A stretch of DNA of 64,000 nt. Origin: Pterois miles. Lineage: Eukaryota > Chordata > Actinopteri > Perciformes > Scorpaenidae. The stretch spans positions 20,639,501 through 20,703,500 of the forward strand of contig CAMQGK010000634.1 of assembly GCA_947000775.1 (NCBI GenBank), given 5' to 3'. The notes under the pieces were generated by a model, which was not told the DNA's origin, did no database searches, and was given only the letters and a program-made list of their open reading frames with translations. The position numbers were made by a program, and so were the translations under genes. Positions 49,932-63,935 of the stretch are shown here, one piece after another; within the stretch, counting starts at the first letter, position 1; every line of letters starts with the position of its first letter.

Positions 49932-52900
49932 ATGTTGCTGAGCTGTTGATTATGGTTTGTCTGATTACTTTAAAAGGAAATAATAATTACAGTGATATAC
50001 AGTAGCTAGAGTGATACAACAAACTATAACATATAGTATGGACAAATAAGTGACTATACAGCATCTTTGTTGAGCAATATCAGCCATTTGCTGTTTGTAG
50101 ATCAGCTCTACAGATCTACACTGTTCTGCACATAATATCCCCATGTGAGCAAATGTGCTGTGCTGGCTCCTCGCATTATTAGATTTAGTGGAAAGATATG
50201 CAAGTTTATATAAATAGCTCTACGTGGTGACACATATAGATAATGTTTGGATTTTTTGCAGTTCAAGAAAATTTTCTCCAAAATTGCTTTTCTTAAACAG
50301 GAAGTCTTCACTAAGCAAATTAATAAAAAGCCACTCAGTGCAATGAAACAGCCTCACTTATGTCATCTGTTCTGCTGGGACTGCAAATATTGAAAGCATT
50401 GCCATAAAATGACACCTCCCTTGACAAAGTGTCTAGTCGCACCCTTTAAAACACAAGACTGTGGATTTAAAGCAACTTCTGTGCACAGACAAAAAAACAT
50501 AGCATCTTTTCTGTAATGCATGCACATGACATTTTGTATTCCCTGGTTTATTAGTCTGTATGACAGTCTCGCACCAGCTTCGAATCAAGAACCACTTCTA
50601 GTTTCAGAGAAAAAGGAATTAGATAATTCAATCGCCCTTTTATGAATTAAACATCTATCGGGGAATAACGAGCTGCATGTTTTCAGAATGTGCCTACGGT
50701 GCACAAAGGCCATATTAAAATGATATGCATTATGCTTAACATACACTTTACACCATGTGTGAAGCTCTTTAAAAGTCAAACAATCATGTCGAATGTGTGA
50801 AACATTTGCATATTTGCACTTTCTTGGTTTTCTTTTGCAACCTTGAAAGAAGTTACATCTTACTTTTATGCTAATCTCTCCAACTCGCACACATTTCAAG
50901 TGAAACACTCACTAACAAACAAACACACACGCCATAAGTTGTGACTGACAGCAGAGAGGTTATGAATCCAGGCACTGAAGGAAGCGTGCCTATTTTTCTT
51001 TACTCCTGCAGGGTAGACAGAGGGAATGATGAAAGGAGAGTTGTGTACCTGTGGGAGGTCAATATCGACACAACCCCAGCTCAGAAAATGACTGGCCTGA
51101 GGAGCAGAGTAGTTGTTCAGGGAGAAGCCAGATTGGGTACATGGCAGCACTGTAACAGTAATACTGTTCCAAGCCTGAAAGCTCTCGGTCACTGCTAGGA
51201 TCCCCGCTGAAGGTGCTTTGCCATTTCATGGAGCAGCGGAAATGTAACTATGATGTCTGTTTACAGATTTCAGTTGGTGACAAATACAGAAAAGTTTTAG
51301 AGCTAGTAGCTTAAACAACAGCGACGGCAACAAAAAGTCTTGCATTCTTGTTGAGGGTATTTTTCCATCGCCATACTACTGGTCGCAACTGGCATCAATC
51401 AGCTGAGCCAGGGCAACCACAGTGCAGGATGGTCCAGGTAGCAGGAGGCTTAAAAACCTATAAGCCATGACACCAGGAACATTTGACAAGCCACAGCACC
51501 TAAAACCGTGTTCTGACCACAAACTTTGCGAAGAGCAAACACAACCAGTCATGCTCTTGTGTACAAATTTATTCAGATGTGCTGCAGCGTTTTATAGGCC
51601 ATTACACCAATGGGGCATATTGCATGTTGAATCCATCTAACAAAACCAGACACAGAAGTGAAAACACCACAATGGCTGCTGAGGCAGATAGGCTGTTTTC
51701 ATACCTATTTGATGCAGTTCAAACTAACTCTGGTGCATTTTCCTGGATGTTTCTATGATATAATCTGTAGGATTTTTACAGCCTTGTCTCCTAAAGATTA
51801 TGATCCCATACAGAGAAACTGCATGTGGATTATGTTTTGAGGGAAACACATTTTGTCATGGATTACGTTGGTTTTGACGTATCACAAACAGGTTTGTAAT
51901 GATAGTCCATGGAAGTCTGCTTAGTGAGGAGGTCAGGGTGGATGGAGAGGTCAAACAAACATAGGACTTTCACCCAGCAGGCTACAGATCATGATCCATA
52001 TGAAACTAAATATCAGCATTCACTTATTTTAATTTGTCTGTAGCTTAATAATGTAACAAACTTAGTCATTTTATGCCCAACCTTTATGTTTTTTACTTTT
52101 TTACCTAACCACCTCTTTACCACTCTCTCCATCACCTAATGGAAGACAGTAGAGGCTGTTCTCTAACAGACTGATGAGCTTCGCTGTCAAAAAAGAGAAA
52201 AAAAAAAAACTTTTTCCCCCAAAAAAAAAACACCCCCAAAAAACCCCCCCCTCCCCCAAAAAACTCTCAGCTTTATAATTTCTGTCTCAACCACACTCTA
52301 CTCCGTTCTGCTACTGCAATAACAGGGCACATGTTGAGTTTGTACTCTGCATTGGTTTAAATGAGGTTATTTAAATTTTATTTAAAAACAAAAATTGTAA
52401 CTTGCACACTTTGCCAATGTATAGGATTTTACTGCATATGGTATGCTATTCTTTGTCAGTTGCAGTAGTCTGATATCTTTATAGTGAATTCTAATATATT
52501 TTTTATGTTGTGTATAGTATGTATATAGACTAGTTTAAGTTCAGTCAGAAACAAGACTAAGTCTACAGCCATGCTAGCAGCTATGTGGCTGTCCTCAGGC
52601 TCAGCAGTAGTTTTAGCTAATTGTCAAACATTCTCACAGTGATCATATGTATATGTGTATATGTATGCTAATATACTGACGATAAGCAGGTAGCAGGTTG
52701 TAGGTAACTTTTGGTTTGGTTTCCAAAAGCCGGTGTGAACATGAACCCCAAACAGAACTCTCTTTATGAACCAAAATGAAAACAACCTAAAATATGAATA
52801 ACGGTACAGATGTTTTACCTCAGCCAGAAAGATTCTTTATCAGGAAAAAAGAGGGAAACAATACATTTCCACAACACAACACCACCGGTCCTTCAGTATT

Positions 52901-53925
52901 TATTGGCTGGGCCACAGTGGGCCAGCGCTACAAACGCAGCAGTCTCACTGAGTGACTGACTGAGTGCCAGTTGAGTGGAGCAGCGCGTCCCCTAGTGTAC
53001 ATGTACCACTGGATTTAACATTATAGACATGACCACTGACTAACTGTGTAACAATTCAACCACAAATTCTCAGACTGACCATACGTGGTCCAGTCATATA
53101 CTGCATTTGGACGTAGTCTTGTTTTAATGAATGAAAATGAAATGAAAAATGAAATGAAAATGTTTGTCACTTGCACATGGGGAGAAAATGTACAAATTTC
53201 GATAAGATCTTCCAGCACACCGCTGCACAATGAGGCCAATATGATGCTTTTACTTGCAGAAAAAGTCCCTAAAAACTGTTCAAATATAATTCTGCAGCAA
53301 CAAATCAATCCACCAATACTAAACCCACAATCAGACTTCACATCAGTCAAAGGATTTTGTTTGGTAGAACGTAACAGCAACAACATAACAGAAAGTTCTG
53401 GCTCACAATAACAACAACATCAGTTTTTTTGTGGCTCTGTTGCCCAAAATATTTGTCCATCCAGTGGGGAAGAACATGTGAAACAACAGGACATTCTGTA
53501 AAAACCTCAGAGCACTATATTTATTAGCTTACCACTGCAGAAAAAACATGCTACACCTCAGTATATTTCAGTTACTCGGCAGGGTGTGTTTTTGATCTGA
53601 TCTATCCATTAAAAAGCACCTCATGTTTCTCTGCTTCTCTCTACCCCACACACTGAGAGGATGCAGGGGTAACAGGTCAGCCTTAAAGTGGATACTGCTG
53701 GTTTTTCCACTTGTAGCACAACACAATCTGAGTGTGCACTGTGTGCTCAGAGAGAAATCAGTCAGTTCATAGGCTGCTGCTGCTGCTGCATCAGGCACCA
53801 AGCAGACACAAATTAAAACACATACACACACTGAATAAAAATAAAAAAACAATACATGCACAGCAGTGCTGTAGAAAATATGTCAAAGTGAGAACAAGAG
53901 GAGAGAGATGAAAACATTTAAGGAG
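49932..53925. other. Intergenic DNA, no gene recognised
   Basis: No supported gene. There is a short (CTG)n run near 53776-53790 and a homopolymer-rich patch at 52190-52262. 'aggactttcaccca' at about 51965 recalls the dispersed repeat at 36545, but only over a short stretch. Confidence 0.5.
52190..52262. other. A/C homopolymer patch, possible sequencing noise
   Basis: Alternating long runs of A and C ('aaaaaaaaacacccccaaaaaacccc') with no counterpart elsewhere in this region. It looks like a poorly resolved consensus. Confidence 0.5.
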
Positions 53926-53929
53926 GAAC

Positions 53930-55010
53930 TGTCATTAAATTAAAATATTTACTTGTGATTATTCGCATGATTGTCCATAGTTAATCGTGACTAATTGCAA
54001 ATTAATCACACATTTGTATCTGTTCAAAATGTTCCTTAAAGGGAGATTTTCCAAGTATTAAATACTTTTATCAGCATGAGAGTGGGCAAATATGCTGCTT
54101 TATGCAAATATATGTAAATGCTTATTATTGGAAATCAATTAACAACACAAAAAAAGACAAAGGCACTGCATTTAGCATAAAAATTATGCTCAAATCATAA
54201 CATGGCAAACTGAAGCGCAATGGCAACAACAGCTGTCAGGCAACGCAGGCTCATGGTAGTTTGTGAAATAGTCCTGAAATTTGATCTATTGATTTGCGAA
54301 CATAGACACAAATTTCCACTTTTATTTTTGTGACGCTCATCACATGTTAAAAGACATGCTGTCTTTTAACATGTGATGCACATGTCAATTTCCGCTCCAC
54401 TCTTTCAAAATAAACCTACTTAGTTAGGATTAGGAATAGTTTCGACTTGGTTAGGCTTAGGCAAGAAAACAGTTAGGTTTAGGAAAAGATTGTGGTTTGG
54501 CTTAAAATAGCACTGGAAGTGCCCTAACTTAAATTATGTGGCAAATTAATCAACTTTGACTTGCGGTTTCACATAGGTCACAAATGCTGGTCTCCTGGGT
54601 GAAAGTCCTGTGTTTTTTGACCACCATGATGTCTTCCCTAAATGGTGTTTGCCACTTTTTATACTTCCCACTTCACAATTACAGGGATTACACTGATTTT
54701 GTGCTGACCATCATGAAAAAAATGTGAAAATCGGCAATCAGTACATTTAATTTCATCACCGTTTTAGAAACTTCTGTGCCAATGGGCTGTGTCAAAACTA
54801 CATGCGATTATCATAAAATGGGCACTCGTGGGTTCCATAGAGCCCATTTTCAAGTGAAGGGACCCCTTTGAACATGGCTATGCCAGTATTATTATATTAT
54901 TATAGCTTTAAAACTGAGCCCGCTACAACCTAGATAAATTGCATTAATGTGTTAAAACAAATTTGCATTAATTCGATATTACTGCGTTAACTTTGACAGC
55001 CCTTGGAGGA
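53930..55010. mobile_element. Degenerate dispersed element ('agttaatcgtgactaatt' type)
   Basis: The left part reads 'tccatagttaatcgtgactaattgcaaattaatcacac' and the right part 'gcattaatgtgttaaaac' to 'actgcgttaactttgacagccct'. These are the two ends of a dispersed fish repeat known by this alternating 'ttaatcg/cgttaac' pattern. The middle (about 54240-54640) carries a second repeat with TTAGGTTTAGG motifs and a perfect hairpin. No coding frame is present. Confidence 0.55.
54338..54378. repeat. Perfect 19-bp hairpin with 3-base loop
   Basis: CATCACATGTTAAAAGACA (54338-54356), loop TGC, then its exact reverse complement (54360-54378). Confidence 0.95.
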
Positions 55011-56165
55011 AGACCTAATGTGGGCTGCACTGTGATGAAAATGTTCCTCAGTTTGACTCCCTACTTAGTCTTTCTATTATCTGTAATGATCACAAAGTAA
55101 TGGTGTGTCCTGCATTTACAGTATATACAGTATCTCCTATATTACACTGATTTCTATGGTTGTCACTGTACTGTATGTTGACCATTCATGATATTGATCA
55201 GATTGGCAGAGCGAGAGCAAGCTACAGGTGAGTTCGACCCCTGCTATTGATCAGCAACTGCAGCAGCATAAAGAAACATTCCTGTAAATGTCAAAAAGGG
55301 ATCCTTTGCAGACTCTCTGTGGGAGTTTGCATCTGTGTTTATGTAGAGGAAGAAGTCTGAACAACACTAGTCCACTTGCATGTGTGCAAGTGTATGTGTT
55401 GTCTTATGAGATGCTTGATGTGCATGTATGTTTTCCAAGTCTTCTTCTTTATCTGTGTGCATACAGTATGCATGGAATGCAAACATTGTTTTTTTATGTT
55501 TGGCTCTGTGTGTGTTTCCGTGTGCGCGTTTTCCCTGAATTCATGAATTCAGAATCAGCGCTGGAGGCCACCCACCCAGCGCCTTCAAGTTAGTGTGCAA
55601 CTCAAGAGTAGAGCATGTTTACCCACACAAATAAAGGGCCGTCTGCACCACTGGAATACTCAATGTGAGAGAGTTTGGTTGAGCTGGGATTAACAACTTT
55701 GGCCGAAATATATCAGCAACAGGAACAGAATGCTGATCACCTACAGTATGTGCAATCACAAAAGCAGGAGTATTTTAAGAGACACACTCACAAACATGCA
55801 GTTGATGTGGTTGGTCTTGGCTTGACTTTATGAATAAAACACTTTCCCCTCAATACACACACACTTCCCATAAAGCATCACATGCCCAAAGACGCTTCTG
55901 CATTATCAATGACGCTGCCACTGTTAGAGGCACAGATCACCAATAGGCATCTGTGTTGCCATGGCAAAAATATTGAGCTTTACGAACTGCTGTAATGGGG
56001 GCTATTACAATGGAGATGTAGTGCTCCTGTCTCCAGTGGCGACAGTTAAATCTGTTTGTAGTGTCTTTAAACATAGTATGGTCAGAATGTGGAAGCAAAT
56101 AAAGACACATTGCGAGATTAATTTGTTCACTTATCTGCTCGCCATAGCCGCCGTTCCCACCATCA
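55011..56165. other. Intergenic DNA, no feature recognised
   Basis: No gene, RNA or clear repeat that I can support. Confidence 0.5.
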
Positions 56166-56329
56166 CAGCTTGATAATGGATTCTTATAGAAGAGAGACCT
56201 GGGTATTCACACAATTGGTGACTTTTACCAGAGTGGAACATTTGCTCAATTGTATGAACTCCCTAGAAGTACTTTTTCAGGTATTTGCAAATCAGAATCC
56301 TTCCTTTGAAAGTGCTTCACCCTTTTCCA

Positions 56330-56830
56330 AAATGGAGGTTCTGACAGAAAGGTGTCACACCTTTACAATTCATTGTAATCTGTCAATCCCCCCCATATTA
56401 CTGCAGGGGAAAATGAGCTGGCGATGCAGATCTGAGATCTGGGAAGAGAGTCTTCAAGAAATTAATGCCTTGTCATTTTGGCATTGTCTCATTCAGTTTC
56501 AGGTTATCCACAGACTGCACCATTCAAAAGTAAAGCGTCACCAGACATCTCCTCACAGTGTGATGAATAAGCAAATCTTCATCGCTTTGCTCTCTGTCCC
56601 AGGAGAGAGATACTGGAAAACTTTTTGAAAACATGCTCTTATGTTCTCCACAGTGAACCAGATCCTGTTTTGATTGTACTGGGGACTTCAAATTCTACAT
56701 CAGTATTAAAAAAGGGCCCAACAACTTCTTTTTTATGGTCTGATTACAACTAAAAAATATATATTTTTATATTCTGGTAGAGGCAGGAAGATTCCACTTC
56801 ACTACAAGCTGTGACTTAAAGAAATGACCG
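56330..56830 (+). pseudogene. L1/Tx1-like LINE ORF2 C-terminal relic
   Basis: The frame around 56430-56545 reads WEESLQEINALSFWHCLIQF followed by QVIHRLHHSKVKRHQ. This resembles the C-terminal region of vertebrate L1/Tx1-type ORF2 proteins, where a Trp-Glu helix precedes a 'QFK.xHR.H.SK' motif. After a frameshift near 56560, DPVLIVLGTSN (about 56650) and 'GLITTKKYIFIFW' (about 56737) continue the pattern. No polymerase motifs are present, and the 3' end is not marked. The assignment rests on motif memory and could be wrong. Confidence 0.5.
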
Positions 56831-59800
56831 ATACCCTTCACCCTGACAAAACAAGGCCCTCTGAAGAATACACAATTCAATAAGACCTGACTGTCCCTCA
56901 TCTGTTACCTAAGAAACAACCCATAGCAGGCACTCCACTGTCCATTATCTCTTTTCACCTTTTAAACAATGAGCGTGTAACGTAATAACAGCTTTATTCA
57001 TATTTTAACAACTTATTACATTATGAGAACATAATAACATTATAAAGTGAGCAAAACAAAGTTGAATAATGTAATAAATTCAGCAAATCATGTTAGAGAC
57101 TCTCTAGTTTTACATGACACAAGAGCAGTAATTCATTTAAAGCAATTGTCTGAATATTGTCGTGAGGTACAATATTGAGACCAGCATGAGGGACTGTATT
57201 GAGGGCTGCTACCTAAAATACTTGCTAACAATTACAGTAACTGGAATAGTTATGTTTTGAACAATTATTTCACATGCTAAGAATCACCAGTATATTAACG
57301 TTACATGCCCCTGCATGGTTGTTGTGAGACAGATTATTTTAATAGACCCTATTGCTTTTAAACTGGGCGATATACATTCATTTGGTTGAAAGTCAGCCTA
57401 GTGTGTCTTGAGATTATAGTACTCTTAAGCAAATTCAGTTTCAGCAATTATTTTACAGCTTTTAAGCTTTTTGTGTGTCTCTTTCATGTGTGTGTTTCAC
57501 ACAAACCCACACTCACCAAACTCAATTTTCGTCCCCCATTATCTATAATTGAAAAACAAATAAAAGCAATATTACTTCTTCATGGACGACACAAAAAAAT
57601 ATATATTTCCTCGGTCCGAAATTGCTGTGAGGTTCAGCACACCGTGCATCTATTACAACTGCCTCAGGAGTTTGGGTACACAGTGTAAACAGACAATCAC
57701 GGGCAGAGTGTTCTCAGGTAATTTGCAGAAGCTATTTGTCTCGGTGCAAAGGCCACAGAGAGTTTGGTTTCTGAGCGAGGGGGCTGGGGGATGGCAGAAA
57801 GCCAGGGAAAGCTGGTTTCCGACTCAAAGTGGGAGGTTGGATTTACTTAAAGCAGCGCTGCTGACACAGACTGTGATAAACTGATTCACTTATCACCCCT
57901 ACAGTATGTAAATGCCATTTACCCACCACTCAAAGTGTGATTTAGCATTTAGACACATGTCCCCGGGGATGTTAATACAGAGTTTACTCAGGTCAGCATG
58001 GTATCTCGCACTTTTTCCTCCTGTGTAAATCCAGGGGTTGCTGGTTTGGTCACTAATGAGTCATCCGCATGTGAGCACAGAGCAGCCATCAACCTAACAC
58101 CTACTCATGCGAGGCAGAAGAAAAAGAAATTAACCCTCCGCATAGAAAAAAAAAAAGCACCGACAGCTGCTGAAAAAATAGACAGCAGGTTTTTGAAACT
58201 AGATACATTAACAACAATTACAAAGTTAGTTCTAGTTTTTAATTATGTCAGTCAGGGACTTAAATACATAGTACATAATTATAAGTTACATGAAAGCAGA
58301 CTGTAAGATAATTAACCCTATAAGGATGTTAGTGAAAGTTACCGACATAAATCTAAAGTATGATTCACTCGACTGAAGCCTAATGTTTAAAGGTCTTGTT
58401 GAAAACATTTTTATGTAGATGAATATTTTTTGAAAGTAATACATCCACTGAGCTTTAAGCAAGGTGCCAAATAAAAGTATAGCTAAAAAAAATTATTCTG
58501 ATTGTGAGTAAATCGTTCTCTCTGCAGAGGATATCTGATGTTAGTAAAAGCATCAAGGTTGGCCTTAAAATGAGTACATCAACTAAGAAAAATATGTATG
58601 GAAATAACATAAAATAAGGACAGAAAATGCATCACAAATAATTACAAAACATGTGACAACCGTCACTCACGTCACTCACATAACTTACAAAACAAAACAC
58701 CGGTCGCCTGTGTTTGTTGGACCCATCCACCCCCTCATCCACACGGCATAAACTGTCTTCTCATTTTTTACTCTATATCACTAGCTCGCGTATCATATTT
58801 ACGTGGCTGCATTTACATTGCAGTCAGTACAGACCACATGCTGTGAAAATGACACGCCTACAGCAAGAAGTATCGTATCATTCACATGCCTAACTTCACC
58901 TCGCTAAAACAGTCACAATGAAAATATTACAATGATGTTCAGCTGTTTCCGTGGTTAAAGGTCTTATCGATAACATTTTTATGCAGACAAATATTTTAAA
59001 AAAATATACTACATCTACAAAGCTTTTAGAAAGTGCTGAAAAAAGTATGGGTTTTCATAATAAAAAGATAATGGTGGTGAATTAATCAATTTAAAAATGA
59101 TGGCGGGTCCAAAATGAATATTTTGTTTATCTCTGTGGAAGATATCTGACATTTGGTTCCCACTTCTAACAACGCCTGTGAGCCAGTAAGTTTGAGTTTG
59201 ACATTTAGTGTCTGGCAACCATTTGTTGTGAAGTGAATGCAATGGACAGAACCTGCCCTTTTTGCCATAATGGATGACAACTTAGGGAAAAATGGAAATT
59301 TGAACCATTTCTCAAATGTTTTGTCCATTGGTGTCATCCTAGGTTGACATGTTTAGCATGATGACGTTTTCTCATTTGCGCAGCAGACTGAATGTCATTA
59401 CTTTTGCAGGTAATTGGTCTGAAACCAAAGTATTGGACAAACTACTGTAGATGAAACTTTATCACAAAAGCTATTACAGTTCATTCAGAGAGGGACAAAA
59501 TCTCATTAAATCTGTGAATGTGAATCCAGAACAGAACAGACATTTACCATGTCTTTCATTCAGAGATAAAACAATCTGATCACAGCTACTATTGCTCAGA
59601 AACTTTGTATTACCATCCTCCTTCCACGCTGCGTCACCTCAAAGACCTCTCCTCTGATCAGATGAGCAGGCTTTTTCAGAAGGCCCAAAAGAAAAGGAAC
59701 ATCATATATTGCATTTCTCTTAGCTCTAACCTCATTATTTTTTTTACTTAGGCAATACAGTCCAGTCTATGTGAATGTTTTTTATAAAGAAATTCAAGTT

Positions 59801-62800
59801 AGTGTAGTATGGAGAAAGGTCAGTACCACTGCATAGCTGTCAGCAGTCTAAATCTTATTCTCCGAGCAGGATATAAATCAAAGATGGCACAATGGTGGCT
59901 CAGTACTGATCTGTATGTGTACCTGTGTGTGCCTGTGCAAACTCTTTGAGGAATTCCCCTCTTTTAGTGACTCACGGTGTTTGTCCTGCTCCTCACTTTA
60001 CCGATTCTTGACGTATAATCCCAAAAGATCTCCTTTTGATGCACGCGGTGATCAGGATGATGATAAGCCGTGTGACATTCACTTGTTGAGCAAAGAGCTG
60101 CATCTCAAATAGCAAAAGATTCTACGTTGTGAATGTAATGTGATATATAAGCCTATACATAAGAGAGATAATGTTAGTAGGGTCGAATTTTAGCTGTTAA
60201 TGAAGAACTCAAACATCTGTGCCCTATCCCTTTTAGCAAAGTCAATCGGCAATTTTTGCCTTGAAATGTAATCAAAATATGATGATTAAGTCAAAGGGGA
60301 CAAATGCTGAATACTGATTTTTCCATTAATATATGACACACATCTCTGCAGCCGGCTGTGGCAGACAGCAGTTGGGGAAACGACTAATCTCCAAGACTCA
60401 CATTTTATTAATAGGTCTCATTTTGTGAAATACTGGAATGAAATGACACACGTTCACAGTCTCTAATCACGGCTTTCCCCACAAGGTCTGCAGGGGAATT
60501 TAAGAATATCACATAAAATGGAAATTGGATTACCTTTAGCTTTCATGCCCTTTCCTTCATTTCATTGAACTGTCTCTCTGATGAAATAGACGGGGATGCG
60601 TACAGAGAACAAAACACATCAAAACAAAAAAAGTTTATTCTTCCAAGCAGATGTCTCAGAGGAAGCAGTCACATCACTTATAATATGCAAAAACTCATTT
60701 TTGATACAATTTCATGTGAAAATGTTCGGAGTTGTTGATAGACAGTAATTTAAACAGAAAACTCATTTAATGAAATTTACTCTAGGATGTACAGCAATCC
60801 TAGATTATGAAATGGTAAAAGCTATTTCCTCCTGTTTAAACAGATCTGTTTCCTGTCTGCTGTAATTCTGTCAGACCCGCTTTGTATTGAGAAACCACAC
60901 AGTACTGATGGAGTCTTTTTCTCTACAAAGAAAGTTGCTGTTTCTCTATCGACCGCTGTGGCGAGCCTCCCTCCGAGCCAATTAAAAGATTACTGTAGGT
61001 ACAGTAGATCAGCAGAGCTTTGTTGTCCGCTACAGGCGAAGTTAAGACAGAAAACAAAACAAAAAAAAAAAAAAACATAAAACAAGTTGTTTTAACATAT
61101 AAAACAACACATAATCGCGTCTAACCAGATCCCCCACGTCCCTGCCCTCTTCTGGGCCTGTTTACTCAGCTCGGTGTCGACTGAAAACGACTTCCAAATG
61201 AATTAACTTTGAGAAACACGATGAGGCCTGAGGTGCAGCAAAACCAGTGGCATTGATGATGAGCGGTGGGCAGGCAATTTACCACTTGTGTAAACTTTAA
61301 TGGTGCAGTGTAATGTTTATACGGGGGGAAATAAGTCTACTTGGACTCCCTTTTAAACTAGAGAGGCTGGGTAGCCAATGGCAACTGCAGTGGCTCTCTG
61401 TGTGCATACAATATCAATTCACCGCTCAGTCACGGTATTCAAAATAAACAGTTTAAAGTGGATTTCCTATGTCACTCACACTTCATGTACATGGACAGTG
61501 TTACCATGGAGGTTAATCTGACTTGAATAGACCATGAAAGGAGATGGTGCACAAATAGCAAAGCAACCTTCAACTCAAGAAAAAGTCATATCTGTGAGTG
61601 TTAAAAGGATTTTATATAGCTTATATTTGTAGTACGTGCCCTTTATGTGTGCAGCCTTGATAATCAAATAGGATATAGTATTTCTGTGCATTCATGTTAC
61701 CACCTCCGATCAATCATCATCTGTTTAGTTAATACTTTCATACATGCTAGCTAATGCTAAGTAATTCTCTGATTAGCTCTATTTGATTGGGATTTTTCTA
61801 ATTTCATATTTTCACTGTCATGATGGCGGCGATATGCATCTGTTACAACTGATTAGTGAATCATTTGGCAACAGATGGTTATTAAAAACAAATAAACAAT
61901 CGTACATTTTATGTTTGTCCTCATTATCATCTCCTTTTTTCTTGCTCACAGTGCAGTGCCAAAGGTAAGCAGTCAGCCCTTTGGATTTCCCTGCAGTCTT
62001 GCAAAATTTTGTCATAAAATGTCACCTGACAGTCTTCATTGTCACAATAATGGCTTTTTTGTGAATTTGTTGAACATTCAAAGTCAGGTTGGAAAAAGAA
62101 AGTGAACTCTTAATTAAACCTTATTTTACAACAGTGAACTCAACCAAATGTTTGCTGCAAGTACTGATGACATTTCCACATTGGCCAGGAGGAATAGGAC
62201 TATTTCCCCAACTGTTTGATTATACTGATACTTGAGGAAAGTCTTCCTTCCTTTTTGTGTTACAGCAACCCTGAAACTTGTAAAAACTATCTATGTGTTT
62301 GAGTGCACTGTTTTCTCAATGATTATCCAAATAGTTATTCAGGCCCAGCATGGACAGCAAAACAATTATGATCCCTAATTCATGCTTCACTTGAGGGATG
62401 AGTGAAGCACAAAATATATTCATTTATTACATTTCACCCACAACATAGCAGAATATTCACATTGCCAATTTGAGACGTAGGCTACATTCTCATCAGTTTA
62501 TTTAAAGGTAGAACCCTGATTTCCTCCCTGGTGACCTTCCATGAGCATCACTTTCGCCATCTATTTTCCTTTTAGCTGAGACATAAATTGCGAAGCTATT
62601 TTGATGGCTCCTTCACTGTAACACAATGGTTCTCCCCCACCTTTTTAAAACCATTTTTTGCCATCTTGCTTCATTTGAAGTACATGTGAGTGAGGGATGG
62701 TTCATATCCACTTGTGAGGAGAGTGTCAGTAACCTATGTGTCATATGTTTTGTACAAAATGAGGCACAACAAACCACTAACTACAGTTTCAACTCATTGA

Positions 62801-63230
62801 TGGGAAAATCGGACTTATAGCAGCTTTTTAGAGGTTATTTGTGAACATACTGTGTCCTATTTGGGTGTTTAATATTGAGATTATCATGTCTATTATAGTC
62901 ACTTTGATGAAGATCAAACCAAATTTTATGGATAAATTATGCATAAATGTAGGTAATTCCAAAGGGCTCACTTCACACACTGCACTGTTGTTAACCATCT
63001 GGTTTTATCTTGTGTCCTCTGCTATTTTTATCATCACACATTGAGCAGTGAAATAGAGTAATATGCAATAAATACACAAGCATTTTAGCACTATAACTCT
63101 CCAGTTTCTTCTTTTAAGATGCTGTGTTGTCAGTGTCAAATGTATAGTCAAATTTGTCCTATGTTTTAAGATGTTTTCATGTCATTTTTGTGATTTTTCT
63201 TTTATGTGCAGTAAAGCAACAGACTGTAGC
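56831..63230. other. Intergenic DNA, no gene recognised
   Basis: A long stretch without a supported gene, RNA or strong repeat. There are short A-runs near 58147 and 61057-61073. Some parts (about 60340-60620 and 61130-61300) are of balanced composition with no repeat signature and could be conserved non-coding DNA, but nothing visible proves it. Confidence 0.45.
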
Positions 63231-63238
63231 ACTGTGCC

Positions 63239-63288
63239 CAAGACAAATTTCCGCTCAGGGACAATAAAGGTTACTCTCTACTCTACAT
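63239..63288 (+). mobile_element. Retroposon 3'-tail fragment
   Basis: 'gacaaatttccgctcagggacaataaagg' followed by repeated 'ttactctctactcta' matches the 3' tail style of the LINE/SINE elements at 21731 and 35002. Confidence 0.6.
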
Positions 63289-63689
63289 CCACACATCCAC
63301 ATGATGCAACAACCTCCATATTCCAGTATTGTCAAGAATCTGGCAATATGATACGTGTCAGGATACAGGGGTTACAATACCATTGTTATACTGTATATTG
63401 CAATACTGTAAGCAAGGTGATATATTGTATTTGTAAAATTTAATTTTAGGGAAACTGAAATAGTATAAAGAATACTGTCATTTACATCAAATTAAAGTTT
63501 ATGTTGTTATGAGAATCTACATAGTATGACAAAACATATCATGGTGAGACTCAAGTGTATTGATGTTTTCCTACACCCCCATAATGCACAATCGCATACA
63601 CATATAACATTTTAAACAGGGTCTTGGTGCTGTATACTACAAACTTTGGATAGTGAAAAACCTGGTTTTCAGAATCCTTCAGCCATAGA

Positions 63690-63935
63690 CCGTACAAAGG
63701 AAGCGGATGGAGTCACTATGACGTCACCCATTGGTTTATGGACTACCATTTTGAAGCCTTGAGTTCAGCATATTGGCTGTTGTCATGTTATTTTGTTGCA
63801 ACCAGAAGTGACACAAGAGGGTGGAGCCAAGTACAACCGAGCGCTGAATAAGATATTTTCAGGCAATCAAAAAGGTTCTAATTAACTTTCATGAGCTGAA
63901 AACACTCTGTGAAAGGGTTAAAGTTCGACAAAAAA
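63690..63935 (+). repeat. Dispersed repeat, copy B (paired with 43280-43760)
   Basis: Same orientation and order as copy A: 'ggatggagtcactatgacgtcac', 'gaagccttgagttcagcatattgg', 'gagggtggagcc', 'ttttcaggcaatcaaaaa', 'gaaaacactctgtgaaag'. The right side enters an A/C-rich stretch near the window end. Confidence 0.65.

Noticed and set aside
60340..61300. Possible conserved non-coding elements
   Set aside because: Only balanced composition and lack of repeat signature suggest this. Without cross-species alignment there is no support.
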